Source of the DNA: Pseudomonas putida
GTDB lineage: Bacteria; Pseudomonadota; Gammaproteobacteria; Pseudomonadales; Pseudomonadaceae
Direction: 5' to 3'
DNA: 64,000 bases
Assembly: GCF_022627325.1 (NCBI RefSeq)
Contig: NZ_JAETZZ010000012.1
Coordinates: 141,496-205,495 of the forward strand
A program made the translations under genes and the position numbers. The notes beneath the pieces are model-generated. The model ran no database searches. It was given only the letters and a program-made list of their open reading frames with translations, and had not been told where the DNA came from. This document shows, one piece after another, positions 7,706-16,286 of the stretch. How positions within the stretch are numbered: position 1 is the stretch's first letter; every line of letters starts with the position of its first letter.

Positions 7706-9964
7706 TTATGCCGGACTTTCCACCTGCAAACCGTCAACGCGCTGGAACCCGCGTGGCAGCTTGCTACCCCGCCGCCCGCGCTCGCCCTTGTAATGCTCAA
7801 GGTCGTCCGGCTTCAAAGACAGGGTACGCTTGCCAGCTTGCAATACAAGGGTGGCGCCCTCGGGAATTACCGCCAGATCTGTAACATATTCTTCACGGCT
7901 GGCGACCCGATCACCGGGCACACCGATAATCTTGTTGCCCTTGCCTTTGCCCAGTTGCGGCAGGTCGGCGACCTTGAATACCAGCAAGCGACCTTCGGTG
8001 GTCACGGCCGCCAACCAGTCCTGTTCACGGTTTGCCACAGGGCGCGGGCCGATGACCTTGGCCCCGTTAGGCAGGCTGAGCAACCCTTTGCCGGCCTTGT
8101 TCTTGGCCTGCAAATCCTCACCTTTGACCACAAAGCCGTAACCGGCATCCGATGCCACCACGTACAGCGCATCATCCTCCGGCAGCAGCACGCATTCGAA
8201 GGTAGCCCCCGGCGGCGGCGTCAGGCGACCGGTCAGCGGCTCACCCTGGCCACGCGCCGATGGCAAGGTATGCGCAGCCACCGAGTAGCTGCGCCCGGTG
8301 GAATCGATGAGCACGGCAAACTGGTTGGAACGCCCCGCTGCTGCAGCCTTGAAGCCATCGCCCGCTTTGTACGAGAGGCCGGTTGCATCGATGTCGTGGC
8401 CTTTGGCGCAACGCACCCAGCCTTTTTCCGACAGCACGACGGTGACAGGCTCCGTCGGCATCAGCTCGTTTTCCGACAGTGCCTTGGCTTCGGCGCGCGC
8501 GACGATCGGCGACCGGCGGTCGTCGCCGTAAGTCTCCGCATCCTTGATCAGTTCGCTGCGTACCAGCTTGCGTAGCTTGGCATCGCTGCCGAGCAAGGCC
8601 AGCAGCTTGGCCTGCTCCTTGAGCAATTCGTCCTGCTCACCGCGGATTTTCATCTCCTCCAGACGCGCCAGCTGGCGCAGGCGGGTCTCAAGGATGTAGT
8701 CGGCCTGGATTTCGGTGAGGTCGAAACGAGCGATCAATGCCTGCTTGGGATGCTCCTCGGTACGGATGATGTGGATGACTTCATCGAGATTGAGGAATGC
8801 AGTGAGCAAGCCTTCCAACAGGTGCAGGCGCCGCTCGACCTTCTCCAGGCGGTGCTGCAGGCGACGACGAACGGTACCGATACGGTACTGCAGCCACTCC
8901 AGAAGCAAGGCACGCAGGTTCTTGAGCTGTGGCCGCCCGTCCAGGCCGATGATGTTGACGTTGACCCGATAGCTGCTTTCCAGCTCGGTAGTGGCGAACA
9001 GGTGCTGCATCAGTTCGTCGGCATCCACGCGGTTGGAGCGTGGGATGATCACGATACGGCAGGGGTTTTCATGGTCCGATTCGTCACGCAGGTCAGCGAC
9101 CATGGGCAGCTTCTTCGCCTGCATCTGCGCGGCGATCTGCTCCAGCACCTTGGCCCCGGAGACCTGGTGCGGCAACGCAGTGACGACAATGTCGCCGTCC
9201 TCGACCCGGTATACGGCGCGCATGCGGATCGAACCGCGGCCGCTTTCGTAGATCTTGAGGATCTCGGCACGCGGCGTGATGATTTCAGCTTCGGTCGGGT
9301 AGTCCGGCCCCTGGATGTGTTCACACAGCTGCTCGAGGGTGGCCTTGGGCTCGTCGAGCAGGCGCACACAGGCACTGGCCACTTCGCGCAGGTTGTGTGG
9401 CGGCACGTCGGTGGCCATGCCGACGGCAATGCCGGTGGTGCCGTTGAGCAGGATGTTCGGTAACCGTGCCGGCAGTACCGCAGGTTCCTGCAGGGTACCG
9501 TCGAAGTTGGGCACCCAGTCCACGGTGCCCTGGCCCAGTTCGCTGAGCAGCACCTCGGAATAGCGCGACAGGCGCGCTTCGGTGTAACGCATCGCCGCGA
9601 ACGACTTCGGATCGTCCGGCGCCCCCCAGTTACCCTGGCCATCGACCAGCGTGTAGCGGTAGCTGAACGGCTGCGCCATCAGCACCATGGCTTCGTAGCA
9701 GGCCGAATCGCCGTGGGGGTGGAATTTACCGAGCACGTCGCCGACGGTACGCGCCGACTTCTTGTGCTTGGCATCGGCATCGAGCCCCAACTCGCTCATG
9801 GCATAGACGATGCGTCGTTGCACAGGCTTGAGGCCGTCGCCGATGTGCGGCAAGGCCCGGTCCATGATCACGTACATGGAATAGTTGAGGTAGGCCTGTT
9901 CGGTGAAGTCAGCCAGCGAACGGCGTTCGACGCCGTCGAGGCTGAGTTCCAGTGAGTCGCTCAT
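7706..9964 (-). CDS. parC: DNA topoisomerase IV subunit A
   Basis: ParC is the DNA-cleaving subunit of topoisomerase IV, which separates daughter chromosomes. The 752-residue length is normal. The catalytic tyrosine is Tyr127 in AAMRYTEARL. The quinolone-resistance region reads HPHGDSACYE, with Ser87 and Glu91 in the sensitive state. A beta-pinwheel C-terminal domain follows the breakage-reunion domain. It starts 10 bp after the retropepsin gene and lies in the same direction as parE, with two small envelope-protein genes between them. Confidence 0.98.
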   Translation of the reverse strand: MSDSLELSLDGVERRSLADFTEQAYLNYSMYVIMDRALPHIGDGLKPVQRRIVYAMSELGLDADAKHKKSARTVGDVLGKFHPHGDSACYEAMVLMAQPFSYRYTLVDGQGNWGAPDDPKSFAAMRYTEARLSRYSEVLLSELGQGTVDWVPNFDGTLQEPAVLPARLPNILLNGTTGIAVGMATDVPPHNLREVASACVRLLDEPKATLEQLCEHIQGPDYPTEAEIITPRAEILKIYESGRGSIRMRAVYRVEDGDIVVTALPHQVSGAKVLEQIAAQMQAKKLPMVADLRDESDHENPCRIVIIPRSNRVDADELMQHLFATTELESSYRVNVNIIGLDGRPQLKNLRALLLEWLQYRIGTVRRRLQHRLEKVERRLHLLEGLLTAFLNLDEVIHIIRTEEHPKQALIARFDLTEIQADYILETRLRQLARLEEMKIRGEQDELLKEQAKLLALLGSDAKLRKLVRSELIKDAETYGDDRRSPIVARAEAKALSENELMPTEPVTVVLSEKGWVRCAKGHDIDATGLSYKAGDGFKAAAAGRSNQFAVLIDSTGRSYSVAAHTLPSARGQGEPLTGRLTPPPGATFECVLLPEDDALYVVASDAGYGFVVKGEDLQAKNKAGKGLLSLPNGAKVIGPRPVANREQDWLAAVTTEGRLLVFKVADLPQLGKGKGNKIIGVPGDRVASREEYVTDLAVIPEGATLVLQAGKRTLSLKPDDLEHYKGERGRRGSKLPRGFQRVDGLQVESPA

Positions 9965-9974
9965 GCGGGCCTCG

Positions 9975-10493
9975 TCATTTCAGGTTCTGGCGTAGCAGCA
10001 TGGTGCCGCCGCGCTGGGTAAATTCAAGTTGTTTCAGAGCGCTCATGCCGAGCAGCACCGTTTGCCCATCCAGCCCCGGCACCACCAGGGCGCGCACGCC
10101 CTGCAGGCGGATATCCCCAAGCTGCAGGCTGTCCAGTCGCGTGCGGTAACCTTCGGTGCGACCGTTGGCGGTGCTGAGGATGACCGGGCTGCCACGTTGC
10201 AGGCTCAGGTCACGGGCCAGCGCTTCGGGGATCGCCACGTCGGTGGCGCCGGTATCGAGCATGAAATGCACAGCTTTGCCGTTGATCGCGCCATCTGCCA
10301 CGAAATGGCCTTGGCCATTGCCCAGCAGGCGCACCTCGATGAAGCCTTCGCCGTGCTCGGACTGCACCTGGGTATTGGGGTTACGCTCGCGCGCCTCCCA
10401 CTCACCGAAAAACCGCGTAGCGAGGAACATCGCCGCCGCCCAGGCGACGATCATCAGTACCCTGCCCGCACGCTTGCCCGGTGGCTGGCTCAT
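9975..10493 (-). CDS. Membrane-anchored retropepsin-like aspartic protease
   Basis: A 172-residue protein. A single N-terminal hydrophobic helix (about 11-30, RVLMIVAWAAAMFLATRFF) is followed by a one-domain aspartic protease fold. The catalytic motif is DTGAT with Asp80, and later strands include a VVPGLDGQTVLLGMSAL flap-end pattern. Single-domain retropepsins of this type (clan AA) act as dimers, and the orientation suggests a periplasmic domain. The ATG at 10493 is chosen for its GGAG site; a GTG at 10508 would use that site as codons. The start overlaps the stop of the esterase-like gene by four bases (ATGA), so translation is probably coupled. The substrate is unknown. Confidence 0.88.
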   Translation of the reverse strand: MSQPPGKRAGRVLMIVAWAAAMFLATRFFGEWEARERNPNTQVQSEHGEGFIEVRLLGNGQGHFVADGAINGKAVHFMLDTGATDVAIPEALARDLSLQRGSPVILSTANGRTEGYRTRLDSLQLGDIRLQGVRALVVPGLDGQTVLLGMSALKQLEFTQRGGTMLLRQNLK

Positions 10494-11476
10494 GGTGTGG
10501 CGCTCCACCCGCCCTGCGGGGCGGCGAAGCGCCAGACGACCGGGCGGTTTTCACCATCGGCGCGATCAGCGTTGTTGTTGTCCAGACCGATCCAGGCGCC
10601 CTTGGCATCGATCACCAACGCTTCGGCCAGGCCGAACGGCTGATCGTAGCGGCGCTCGGGCACCAGAGCATCGGCGGCGAATGACCAGCAGCGCTCGACC
10701 TCGCCGTTGTCGGCATGGCGCCGGCACACGCGGTATGCATTACGTTCGAGGGTGAACAGCTTGCCCTCGAACCAGGCCAGGTCAGCAAAATCACGCGAAA
10801 GCGCACGGGCCTCAGGCATTTGTGGCGGTTGCATCTCGACCCCGGCTTCACTGAGCAGTACGCAACTGCGTCCGCACGTCCATACCGACTGCTGCCGTTC
10901 TATCTTGACCAAGCCCCGGCGCTCACGCTCGGCCGCAAGCCACAGGCGATCACCGGCCGGGTTGATCGCCAGGCCTTCGAACAGGGCATTGAAGTTCAGC
11001 AGCATGCCACTGGCCCGTGCCTGGCGAATCATCGCTGGGTCAACCCTGAGCCAGGCAGGTGCGCCTACGACCGGCAATTGCAGCACGGCCACATGCGCTT
11101 CGCTGACCAGGTAGATGTTACCAGCCTGATCGCACGTGATGCCTTCGTAATCAAACTGCCCGCCACGAATGAACGACACCGCCCAGTTGCGCGACTTCAG
11201 CCCCCAAGGCAAACCGCTGTCCGGCACCGGGGGTGGGGAGAACGTCAAAGGCTGGGCGCGCCAGACCTGATTGTGCGGGTCGAAGCGGTAGATACGGTCA
11301 TCATCGCGATCCGAAACGCCCCACAACGCACCCCGACAAAAAGCCAGCCCGGAGAGATTGCCGCCGCGCATGCCGTCGATCGGATGCTCGGATGTCAGCT
11401 TCAGCTCCGGCCAGTCGCCAGCCAGGCTTTGCAGCGCGACCAGCGTAAGGAAAACCGCGACAAACGAACGAATCAA
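10490..11476 (-). CDS. Exported esterase-like (phytase-like family) protein
   Basis: A 328-residue protein with a signal peptide (IRSFVAVFLTLVALQSLAG) and a beta-propeller-like body of the phytase-like/esterase-like family. Repeated blocks include LSGLAF...LWGVSDRDDDRIYRF, FDYEGITCDQAGNIYLVSE and FEGLAINPAGDRLWLAAE, with many acidic residues that may bind metal. The only start that keeps the signal peptide is a TTG at 11476, overlapping the parE TGA as TTGA. The first internal Met (residue 36) would remove the signal. At the 3' end it overlaps the retropepsin gene by four bases. The enzymatic activity is unproven. Confidence 0.85.
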   Translation of the reverse strand: MIRSFVAVFLTLVALQSLAGDWPELKLTSEHPIDGMRGGNLSGLAFCRGALWGVSDRDDDRIYRFDPHNQVWRAQPLTFSPPPVPDSGLPWGLKSRNWAVSFIRGGQFDYEGITCDQAGNIYLVSEAHVAVLQLPVVGAPAWLRVDPAMIRQARASGMLLNFNALFEGLAINPAGDRLWLAAERERRGLVKIERQQSVWTCGRSCVLLSEAGVEMQPPQMPEARALSRDFADLAWFEGKLFTLERNAYRVCRRHADNGEVERCWSFAADALVPERRYDQPFGLAEALVIDAKGAWIGLDNNNADRADGENRPVVWRFAAPQGGWSATP

Positions 11477-13377
11477 ACCAGAACCTCGGCCAGATTGCCT
11501 TTGGTCTCCAGCCAGTTCTTGCGATCGCCCGCACGTTTCTTGGCCAACAGCATATCCATGATTTCGGTGGTGCCCTGCAGGTCATCCAGGGTCAGCTGGA
11601 CCAGGCGCCGGGTGTTAGGGTCCATGGTTGTTTCGCGCAACTGCGGTGGGTTCATTTCGCCCAGCCCTTTGAATCGGGTGACCTGTGGCTTGCCACGCTT
11701 TTTCTCGGCCACCAGGCGGTCGAGAATGCCGTCGCGCTCAGCCTCATCGAGGGCGTAGTAGATTTCCTTGCCCAGGTCGATACGGTACAGCGGCGGCATG
11801 GCAACGTAGACGTGGCCTGCTTCGACCAACGGACGGAAGTGCTGAACGAACAGCGCGCACAGCAGGGTAGCGATGTGCAGGCCGTCGGAGTCGGCGTCGG
11901 CAAGGATGCAGATCTTGCCATAGCGCAGCTGCGACAGGTCGGCAGCGCCCGGGTCGACACCGATGGCCACGGCAATGTTGTGCACTTCCTGGCTGGCCAG
12001 CACCTCACCACCGTCCACTTCCCAGGTGTTGAGGATCTTGCCGCGCAGCGGCAGGATCGCCTGGAACTCCTTGTCACGCGCCTGCTTGGCAGAGCCACCG
12101 GCCGAATCACCCTCGACCAGGAACAGCTCGGCCCGCATTGGGTCCTGGCCTGCGCAATCGGCCAGCTTGCCCGGCAGCGCAGGGCCCTGAGTGACGCGCT
12201 TGCGCTCGACTTTCTTGCTGGCCTTGAGGCGGCGGCCGGCGTTGCTGATGGCCAGTTCCGCCAGCTGCATGCCCAGTTCGGGGTGTGCATTGAGCCACAG
12301 GCTGAAGGCGTCCTTGACCACGCCCGAGACGAATGCTGCAGCCTCGCGCGACGACAGACGCTCTTTGGTCTGCCCAGAGAACTGTGGCTCTTGCATCTTC
12401 ATCGAGAGCACGAACGTGATGCGTTCCCAAACGTCTTCTGGCGCCAGCTTGACCCCGCGCGGCAACAGGTTGCGGAACTCGCAGAACTCGCGCATGGCAT
12501 CGAGCAGGCCCTGACGCAGGCCGTTCACGTGGGTACCGCCCTGGGCGGTGGGGATCAGGTTGACGTAGCTTTCCTGAACACTGTCACCGCCTTCGGGCAG
12601 CCACAGCAAGGCCCAGTCCACAGCTTCCTTGTTGCCGGCCAGGCTGCCGCAAAAGGGCTCGTCCGGCAGGCGCTGGAACTCACTGACCGAGTCGACCAGG
12701 TAGGAACGCAGGCCATCCTCGTAATGCCATTCGACCTTCTCGCCGCTGGCCTTGTCCTCGAAGCTTACCAACAGGCCTGGGCACAGTACGGCCTTGGCCT
12801 TGAGCACGTGCTTGAGGCGGCTGATGGAAAACTTGGGTGAATCGAAGTACTTCGGATCGGGGCTGAAGTACACACTGGTGCCGGTATTGCGCTTGCCGAC
12901 AGTACCGACCACTTCCAGCTCGCTGGCTTTGAAGCCATCGGCAAAGGTCATCTGGTATTCGTTGCCGTCCCGCTTGACGCGCACGCGCACCTGGGTCGAC
13001 AAGGCATTGACCACCGAGATGCCGACGCCGTGCAGCCCCCCGGAGAATTGGTAGTTCTTGTTGGAGAACTTGCCGCCGGCATGCAGCTTGGTGAGGATCA
13101 ACTCGACCCCCGATACGCCCTCTTCGGGGTGGATATCCACCGGCATGCCGCGGCCGTCATCGCTGACTTCCAGCGAGTGGTCGGCATGAAGGATGACCTG
13201 CACCGAACGGGCGTGGCCAGCCAGGGCTTCGTCGACACTGTTGTCGATGACTTCCTGGGCCAGGTGGTTGGGCCGGCTGGTATCGGTGTACATGCCCGGC
13301 CGTTTACGGACCGGGTCAAGGCCCGAGAGGACTTCGATGGCGTCTGCGTTATAGGCGCTAGCGCTGGGGTTGGCCAT
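11473..13377 (-). CDS. parE: DNA topoisomerase IV subunit B
   Basis: ParE is the ATPase subunit of topoisomerase IV. The 634-residue protein has the GHKL ATPase domain (VIDNSVDE with Asn46, DDGRGMPVD, GGLHGVG). A transducer domain and a TOPRIM domain follow, with LVEGDSAGG (Glu422) and the later DADSDG acidic cluster. The C terminus interacts with ParC. The start lies 35 bp after yqiA, and the stop overlaps the TTG start of the esterase-like gene. This ties expression of parE to the two downstream envelope genes and then parC. Confidence 0.98.
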   Translation of the reverse strand: MANPSASAYNADAIEVLSGLDPVRKRPGMYTDTSRPNHLAQEVIDNSVDEALAGHARSVQVILHADHSLEVSDDGRGMPVDIHPEEGVSGVELILTKLHAGGKFSNKNYQFSGGLHGVGISVVNALSTQVRVRVKRDGNEYQMTFADGFKASELEVVGTVGKRNTGTSVYFSPDPKYFDSPKFSISRLKHVLKAKAVLCPGLLVSFEDKASGEKVEWHYEDGLRSYLVDSVSEFQRLPDEPFCGSLAGNKEAVDWALLWLPEGGDSVQESYVNLIPTAQGGTHVNGLRQGLLDAMREFCEFRNLLPRGVKLAPEDVWERITFVLSMKMQEPQFSGQTKERLSSREAAAFVSGVVKDAFSLWLNAHPELGMQLAELAISNAGRRLKASKKVERKRVTQGPALPGKLADCAGQDPMRAELFLVEGDSAGGSAKQARDKEFQAILPLRGKILNTWEVDGGEVLASQEVHNIAVAIGVDPGAADLSQLRYGKICILADADSDGLHIATLLCALFVQHFRPLVEAGHVYVAMPPLYRIDLGKEIYYALDEAERDGILDRLVAEKKRGKPQVTRFKGLGEMNPPQLRETTMDPNTRRLVQLTLDDLQGTTEIMDMLLAKKRAGDRKNWLETKGNLAEVLV

Positions 13378-13412
13378 GGGTTCTCGTCGTCAGTCTGGTG
13401 AATGCGAAAAAA

Positions 13413-14021
13413 TCAAAATACAGAAAAATCGAGCGCCGCATACTGCCTCCGGGCAATTCCGGCGAAGGCCAGCAGGGCTGGTATCTGCTCGGCAAAGCCC
13501 TGGTAGCCGTGGTCACCACCGGCCTGGATACGCAACGCGCACGCCCGGTAATAATGCTGGGCGTGGCGATAGTCCAGGGTTTCATCGGCGGTCTGCAACC
13601 ACACTTGATAGCGGCTGGCGTCCGCGGGGGCCGGCATTTCCAGCTCAGCCAGGGCCTGGACATGATCGTGGGTCAGCTCCCAGGTTTCGCCGCTGTAGTG
13701 GTTGCGCTGGGTGCCCAGGTAGCCGTCGAACAGCTTGTGCGGGGTGACCGCGGGGTTGATCAGCAGGGCTTTGAGGCCCAGGCGCTCGGCCAGATGGGTG
13801 GCATAGTAGCCGCCGAGCGAACTGCCGACCAGCAGGGGCGCGCCCAGTTCGGCGATGGCCGCTTCGAGCTGTGCGATGGCCTGGCGCGGGTGATGGTGCA
13901 AGGCGGGTACGCGCAGCTGGCCGGACAGGCCTAGCTGCTGCATCACAGCGTCGAGCTGACGCGCCTTGGTGGAGAGCGGTGAGCTGTTCAAGCCATGGAT
14001 ATAGAGGATGGAACCCGACAT
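13413..14021 (-). CDS. yqiA: YqiA-family esterase
   Basis: A 202-residue alpha/beta hydrolase of the YqiA/UPF0227 family. The pattern is LYIHGLNSSP (oxyanion region), then the nucleophile elbow GSSLG with Ser68, and a C-terminal GGDHGYQGF that supplies the histidine. E. coli YqiA is an esterase of short acyl chains and is also encoded next to parE. I used the ATG at 14021, where the family begins (MSGSILYIHG), rather than the longer open frame. It sits 130 bp after cpdA and 35 bp before parE. Confidence 0.93.
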   Translation of the reverse strand: MSGSILYIHGLNSSPLSTKARQLDAVMQQLGLSGQLRVPALHHHPRQAIAQLEAAIAELGAPLLVGSSLGGYYATHLAERLGLKALLINPAVTPHKLFDGYLGTQRNHYSGETWELTHDHVQALAELEMPAPADASRYQVWLQTADETLDYRHAQHYYRACALRIQAGGDHGYQGFAEQIPALLAFAGIARRQYAALDFSVF

Positions 14022-14151
14022 GCTGCCCCCGGAATCTTTGGCTTCGCGCCCCATGGTGGAGGCGCAGGGATGCGCAGTGTAGCGTGTTCGCCGTGTTTTG
14101 GCGCAGCGGCGGGTTTTTCGCAACAATTTTTGCGATGCTGCTGGCCTGAGT

Positions 14152-14955
14152 TCAATAGCCCGGGCTATCGAAATCGAGCTTCACCTCGAAGTCCGTGGCC
14201 CGCTGCACCCCGGTCTCCAGCTGCCCGTCAGCATGCAGGCGCAACCAGCGGTAACCTGGCTGCTCCTCACTCACCTTGAAGTCTTCGCTACCCGCGGCGA
14301 ACTGTATGCAGGTCGATGGCGTGGCCAGCAGGCGCAGCCCGCCACGCAGCTCATCCCACTCCTGATGGATATGCCCCCAAAGCAGCGCCCTCACCTGTGG
14401 ATAACCCTCAAGCCGGCGCAGCAATTGATCCGCATTGCGTAACCCGATCGGTGCGATCCAGGCGCAGCCGATATCCACCGGTTGATGATGGCAGCAGACC
14501 AGGCAATGGCGCCCACCGGCCGACACCAGCGCATCATCGAGCAGCGCCAGCTGTGCCGGCTCAAGCAGCCCATGGGTCGCGCCCTGCACCGCAGAATTGA
14601 GCATGATGACACGCCAGGCGCCGATATCGGTCACTGCCTGCACCAGCTCCGGCGCCACCTCGGCCATGACCCTGGCTTCATCATGATTACCCGGCAACCA
14701 GCGCGCCGGCACGCCGATCTCGCCCGTAAGATCACGAAACGCCTGATACGAGGCAACACTGCCATCCTGCGAAAGGTCACCCGTGCACAACAGCAGATCG
14801 ATACGCGGCTGTTCACGACGCACTTGAGCGATCACATGACACAGGCTGTCGCGCGTGCGCAGCCCCAGCAGCGTGCCCGCAGGGTCAGCGAACAGGTGAG
14901 CGTCAGTCAATTGCACCACGCATACGGGTGCCTGAGAGGGGTCTGGGTGCGGCAC
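14152..14955 (-). CDS. cpdA: 3',5'-cyclic AMP phosphodiesterase CpdA
   Basis: CpdA hydrolyses cAMP to AMP and so sets the level available to the Crp/Vfr regulator. The 267-residue protein has all metallophosphoesterase motifs: DAH (Asp18, His20), GD (Asp60), GNHD (Asn90, His91), CCHH and GHIH. These bind the two-metal centre. The GTG start at 14955 follows a strong GAGGAGA site. It is part of the nudF to parC cluster. A Crp/Vfr-like half-palindrome lies about 70 bp upstream. Confidence 0.95.
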   Translation of the reverse strand: MPHPDPSQAPVCVVQLTDAHLFADPAGTLLGLRTRDSLCHVIAQVRREQPRIDLLLCTGDLSQDGSVASYQAFRDLTGEIGVPARWLPGNHDEARVMAEVAPELVQAVTDIGAWRVIMLNSAVQGATHGLLEPAQLALLDDALVSAGGRHCLVCCHHQPVDIGCAWIAPIGLRNADQLLRRLEGYPQVRALLWGHIHQEWDELRGGLRLLATPSTCIQFAAGSEDFKVSEEQPGYRWLRLHADGQLETGVQRATDFEVKLDFDSPGY

Positions 14956-15020
14956 CGGCCGTCTCCTCGGGGGAATTCAGCACGAATTATGGCGGGGGAT
15001 CGGTTACGAGAAAACAGCCG

Positions 15021-15042
15021 AAACCGACCTGGGTCACATTTC
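15021..15042 (-). promoter_or_regulatory. Candidate Crp/Vfr binding site upstream of cpdA
   Basis: On the minus strand the sequence reads AAATGTGA-CCCAGG-TCGGTTTC. The left half is a perfect Crp/Vfr half-site; the right half is poor against TCACATTT. The site overlaps the end of the DUF1249 gene and lies 66 bp or more before the cpdA start. In P. aeruginosa cpdA is activated by Vfr-cAMP, so a site here makes biological sense, but the match is only partial. Confidence 0.4.
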
Positions 15043-15493
15043 AGCGCACACTTGCCAGCTCGTGACCACACGCCAGGCAGTGGCTCAGCCATTCGCCGAG
15101 AAACAGATTGAGCTGGGCCTTTTCATCCGGCTGGTGCATGGACTGGTTGGGATACGGGTAGATGCTGCGCAGGCGCCTGGTGTGTTCGGCGCTGACCACT
15201 TCGGCCATACGCGCATCGTGGTACACCTGCACCTCAAGGTGGGGCACCGGCAGCCAAGGCAGGCTGTGCTCCTGGCGCACCCGCAGGGTAGTGGTATACG
15301 GGCAGGCCAGCACTACATCGAGGACCAGCACGCCGAGCATCTGGTCGCCCTGGGTCATGCCGATGCGGCGCGAACTCTGAGTGGTACGCATGTCGGGCAG
15401 CAAGCGCATGAGCCGGGCGTAGTTGGCCTCACAGGCTGCCTGCAGCCCGGCCAGATCGACCCGATAACGCTCACGCAGCAGGTTCACTTCCAC
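15041..15493 (-). CDS. DUF1249 (YqiB-like) protein
   Basis: A 150-residue cytoplasmic protein of the DUF1249/YqiB family, function unknown. Conserved blocks are CEANYARLMRLLP, LEVQVYHDARMAEVV, YPYPNQSMHQPDEKAQLN and FLGEWLSHCL. The gene sits between nudF and cpdA, exactly as its E. coli homologue does. Two GTG codons (15493 and 15487) could start it: the GAGG site is 3 nt before the first and 9 nt before the second, so the second may be the true start. It overlaps the nudF stop either way, which indicates translational coupling. Confidence 0.9.
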   Translation of the reverse strand: MEVNLLRERYRVDLAGLQAACEANYARLMRLLPDMRTTQSSRRIGMTQGDQMLGVLVLDVVLACPYTTTLRVRQEHSLPWLPVPHLEVQVYHDARMAEVVSAEHTRRLRSIYPYPNQSMHQPDEKAQLNLFLGEWLSHCLACGHELASVR

Positions 15494-16101
15494 ATACCTC
15501 GTACTTCATCTCTGTTGAGCGCCAGCCATTGCAGGCCAATGATCGTCGCCGCATTGCAGATACGCCCATCGCGCACAGCCTGCAAGGCATCTTCGAACGA
15601 CCAGACCCGCACGCGGATATCCTCGCCCTCTTCTTCCAGGCCGTGCAGCCCCCCGGCGCCTTCGCTGCTGCAGCGGCCAAGGAACAGGTGCACGTATTCA
15701 TCACTGCCGCCCGGCGACGGGAAATACCGCGTCATCGGCCATAGGGCGCTGAAGGTCAGGCCTGCTTCCTCTTCGGCTTCACGATGAGCGACCTCTTCAG
15801 GCTGTTCGTCCTTGTCGATCAGGCCGGCGACCATCTCGATCAGCCAGGGATTGTCGACTTTATCCAGCGCACCGACGCGAAACTGCTCGATCAATACCAC
15901 TTCATCACGCAGCGGATCGTAAGGCAGCACGCAAACGGCATCATGGCGCACGAACAGTTCGCGGCTGATCTCACGGCCCATGCCCCCGGCGAACAGCTCA
16001 TGGCGCAGGCGAAGCTTGTCGAGCCTGTAGAAGCCCTGGAAGCAATTGGCCCGTTCGATGATGTCGAAGCCCTTGGGCACTGAATTCAACGCGTCTGACA
16101 T
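15484..16101 (-). CDS. nudF: ADP-ribose pyrophosphatase (Nudix)
   Basis: NudF hydrolyses ADP-ribose to AMP and ribose 5-phosphate, clearing a reactive product of NAD turnover. The 205-residue protein carries a complete Nudix box, starting GLIDKDEQPEEVAH and ending REAEEEAG, with all the metal-binding glutamates. The ATG at 16101 follows a GAGG site; an ATG four codons earlier lacks one. It appears to be the first gene of the cluster nudF-DUF1249-cpdA-yqiA-parE and is divergent from an RsiV-like lipoprotein gene. Confidence 0.95.
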   Translation of the reverse strand: MSDALNSVPKGFDIIERANCFQGFYRLDKLRLRHELFAGGMGREISRELFVRHDAVCVLPYDPLRDEVVLIEQFRVGALDKVDNPWLIEMVAGLIDKDEQPEEVAHREAEEEAGLTFSALWPMTRYFPSPGGSDEYVHLFLGRCSSEGAGGLHGLEEEGEDIRVRVWSFEDALQAVRDGRICNAATIIGLQWLALNRDEVRGMWK

Positions 16102-16286
16102 GGAAATCCTCATTACCTCAAATACCGCTTCGCGCCATCCTACTCTGCACGCCTGCCTGTTTCACCCCTTTCCGTTAACCATTCGCGCAGTCGGGACAGG
16201 GGCTGTTCTCTCTGTTAGCTTAGTGGCGAACTGAAGGCCGCGCAGGCGGTCAAAGGCCGACTTTTCCCTGTATTGCAAGGATCATC

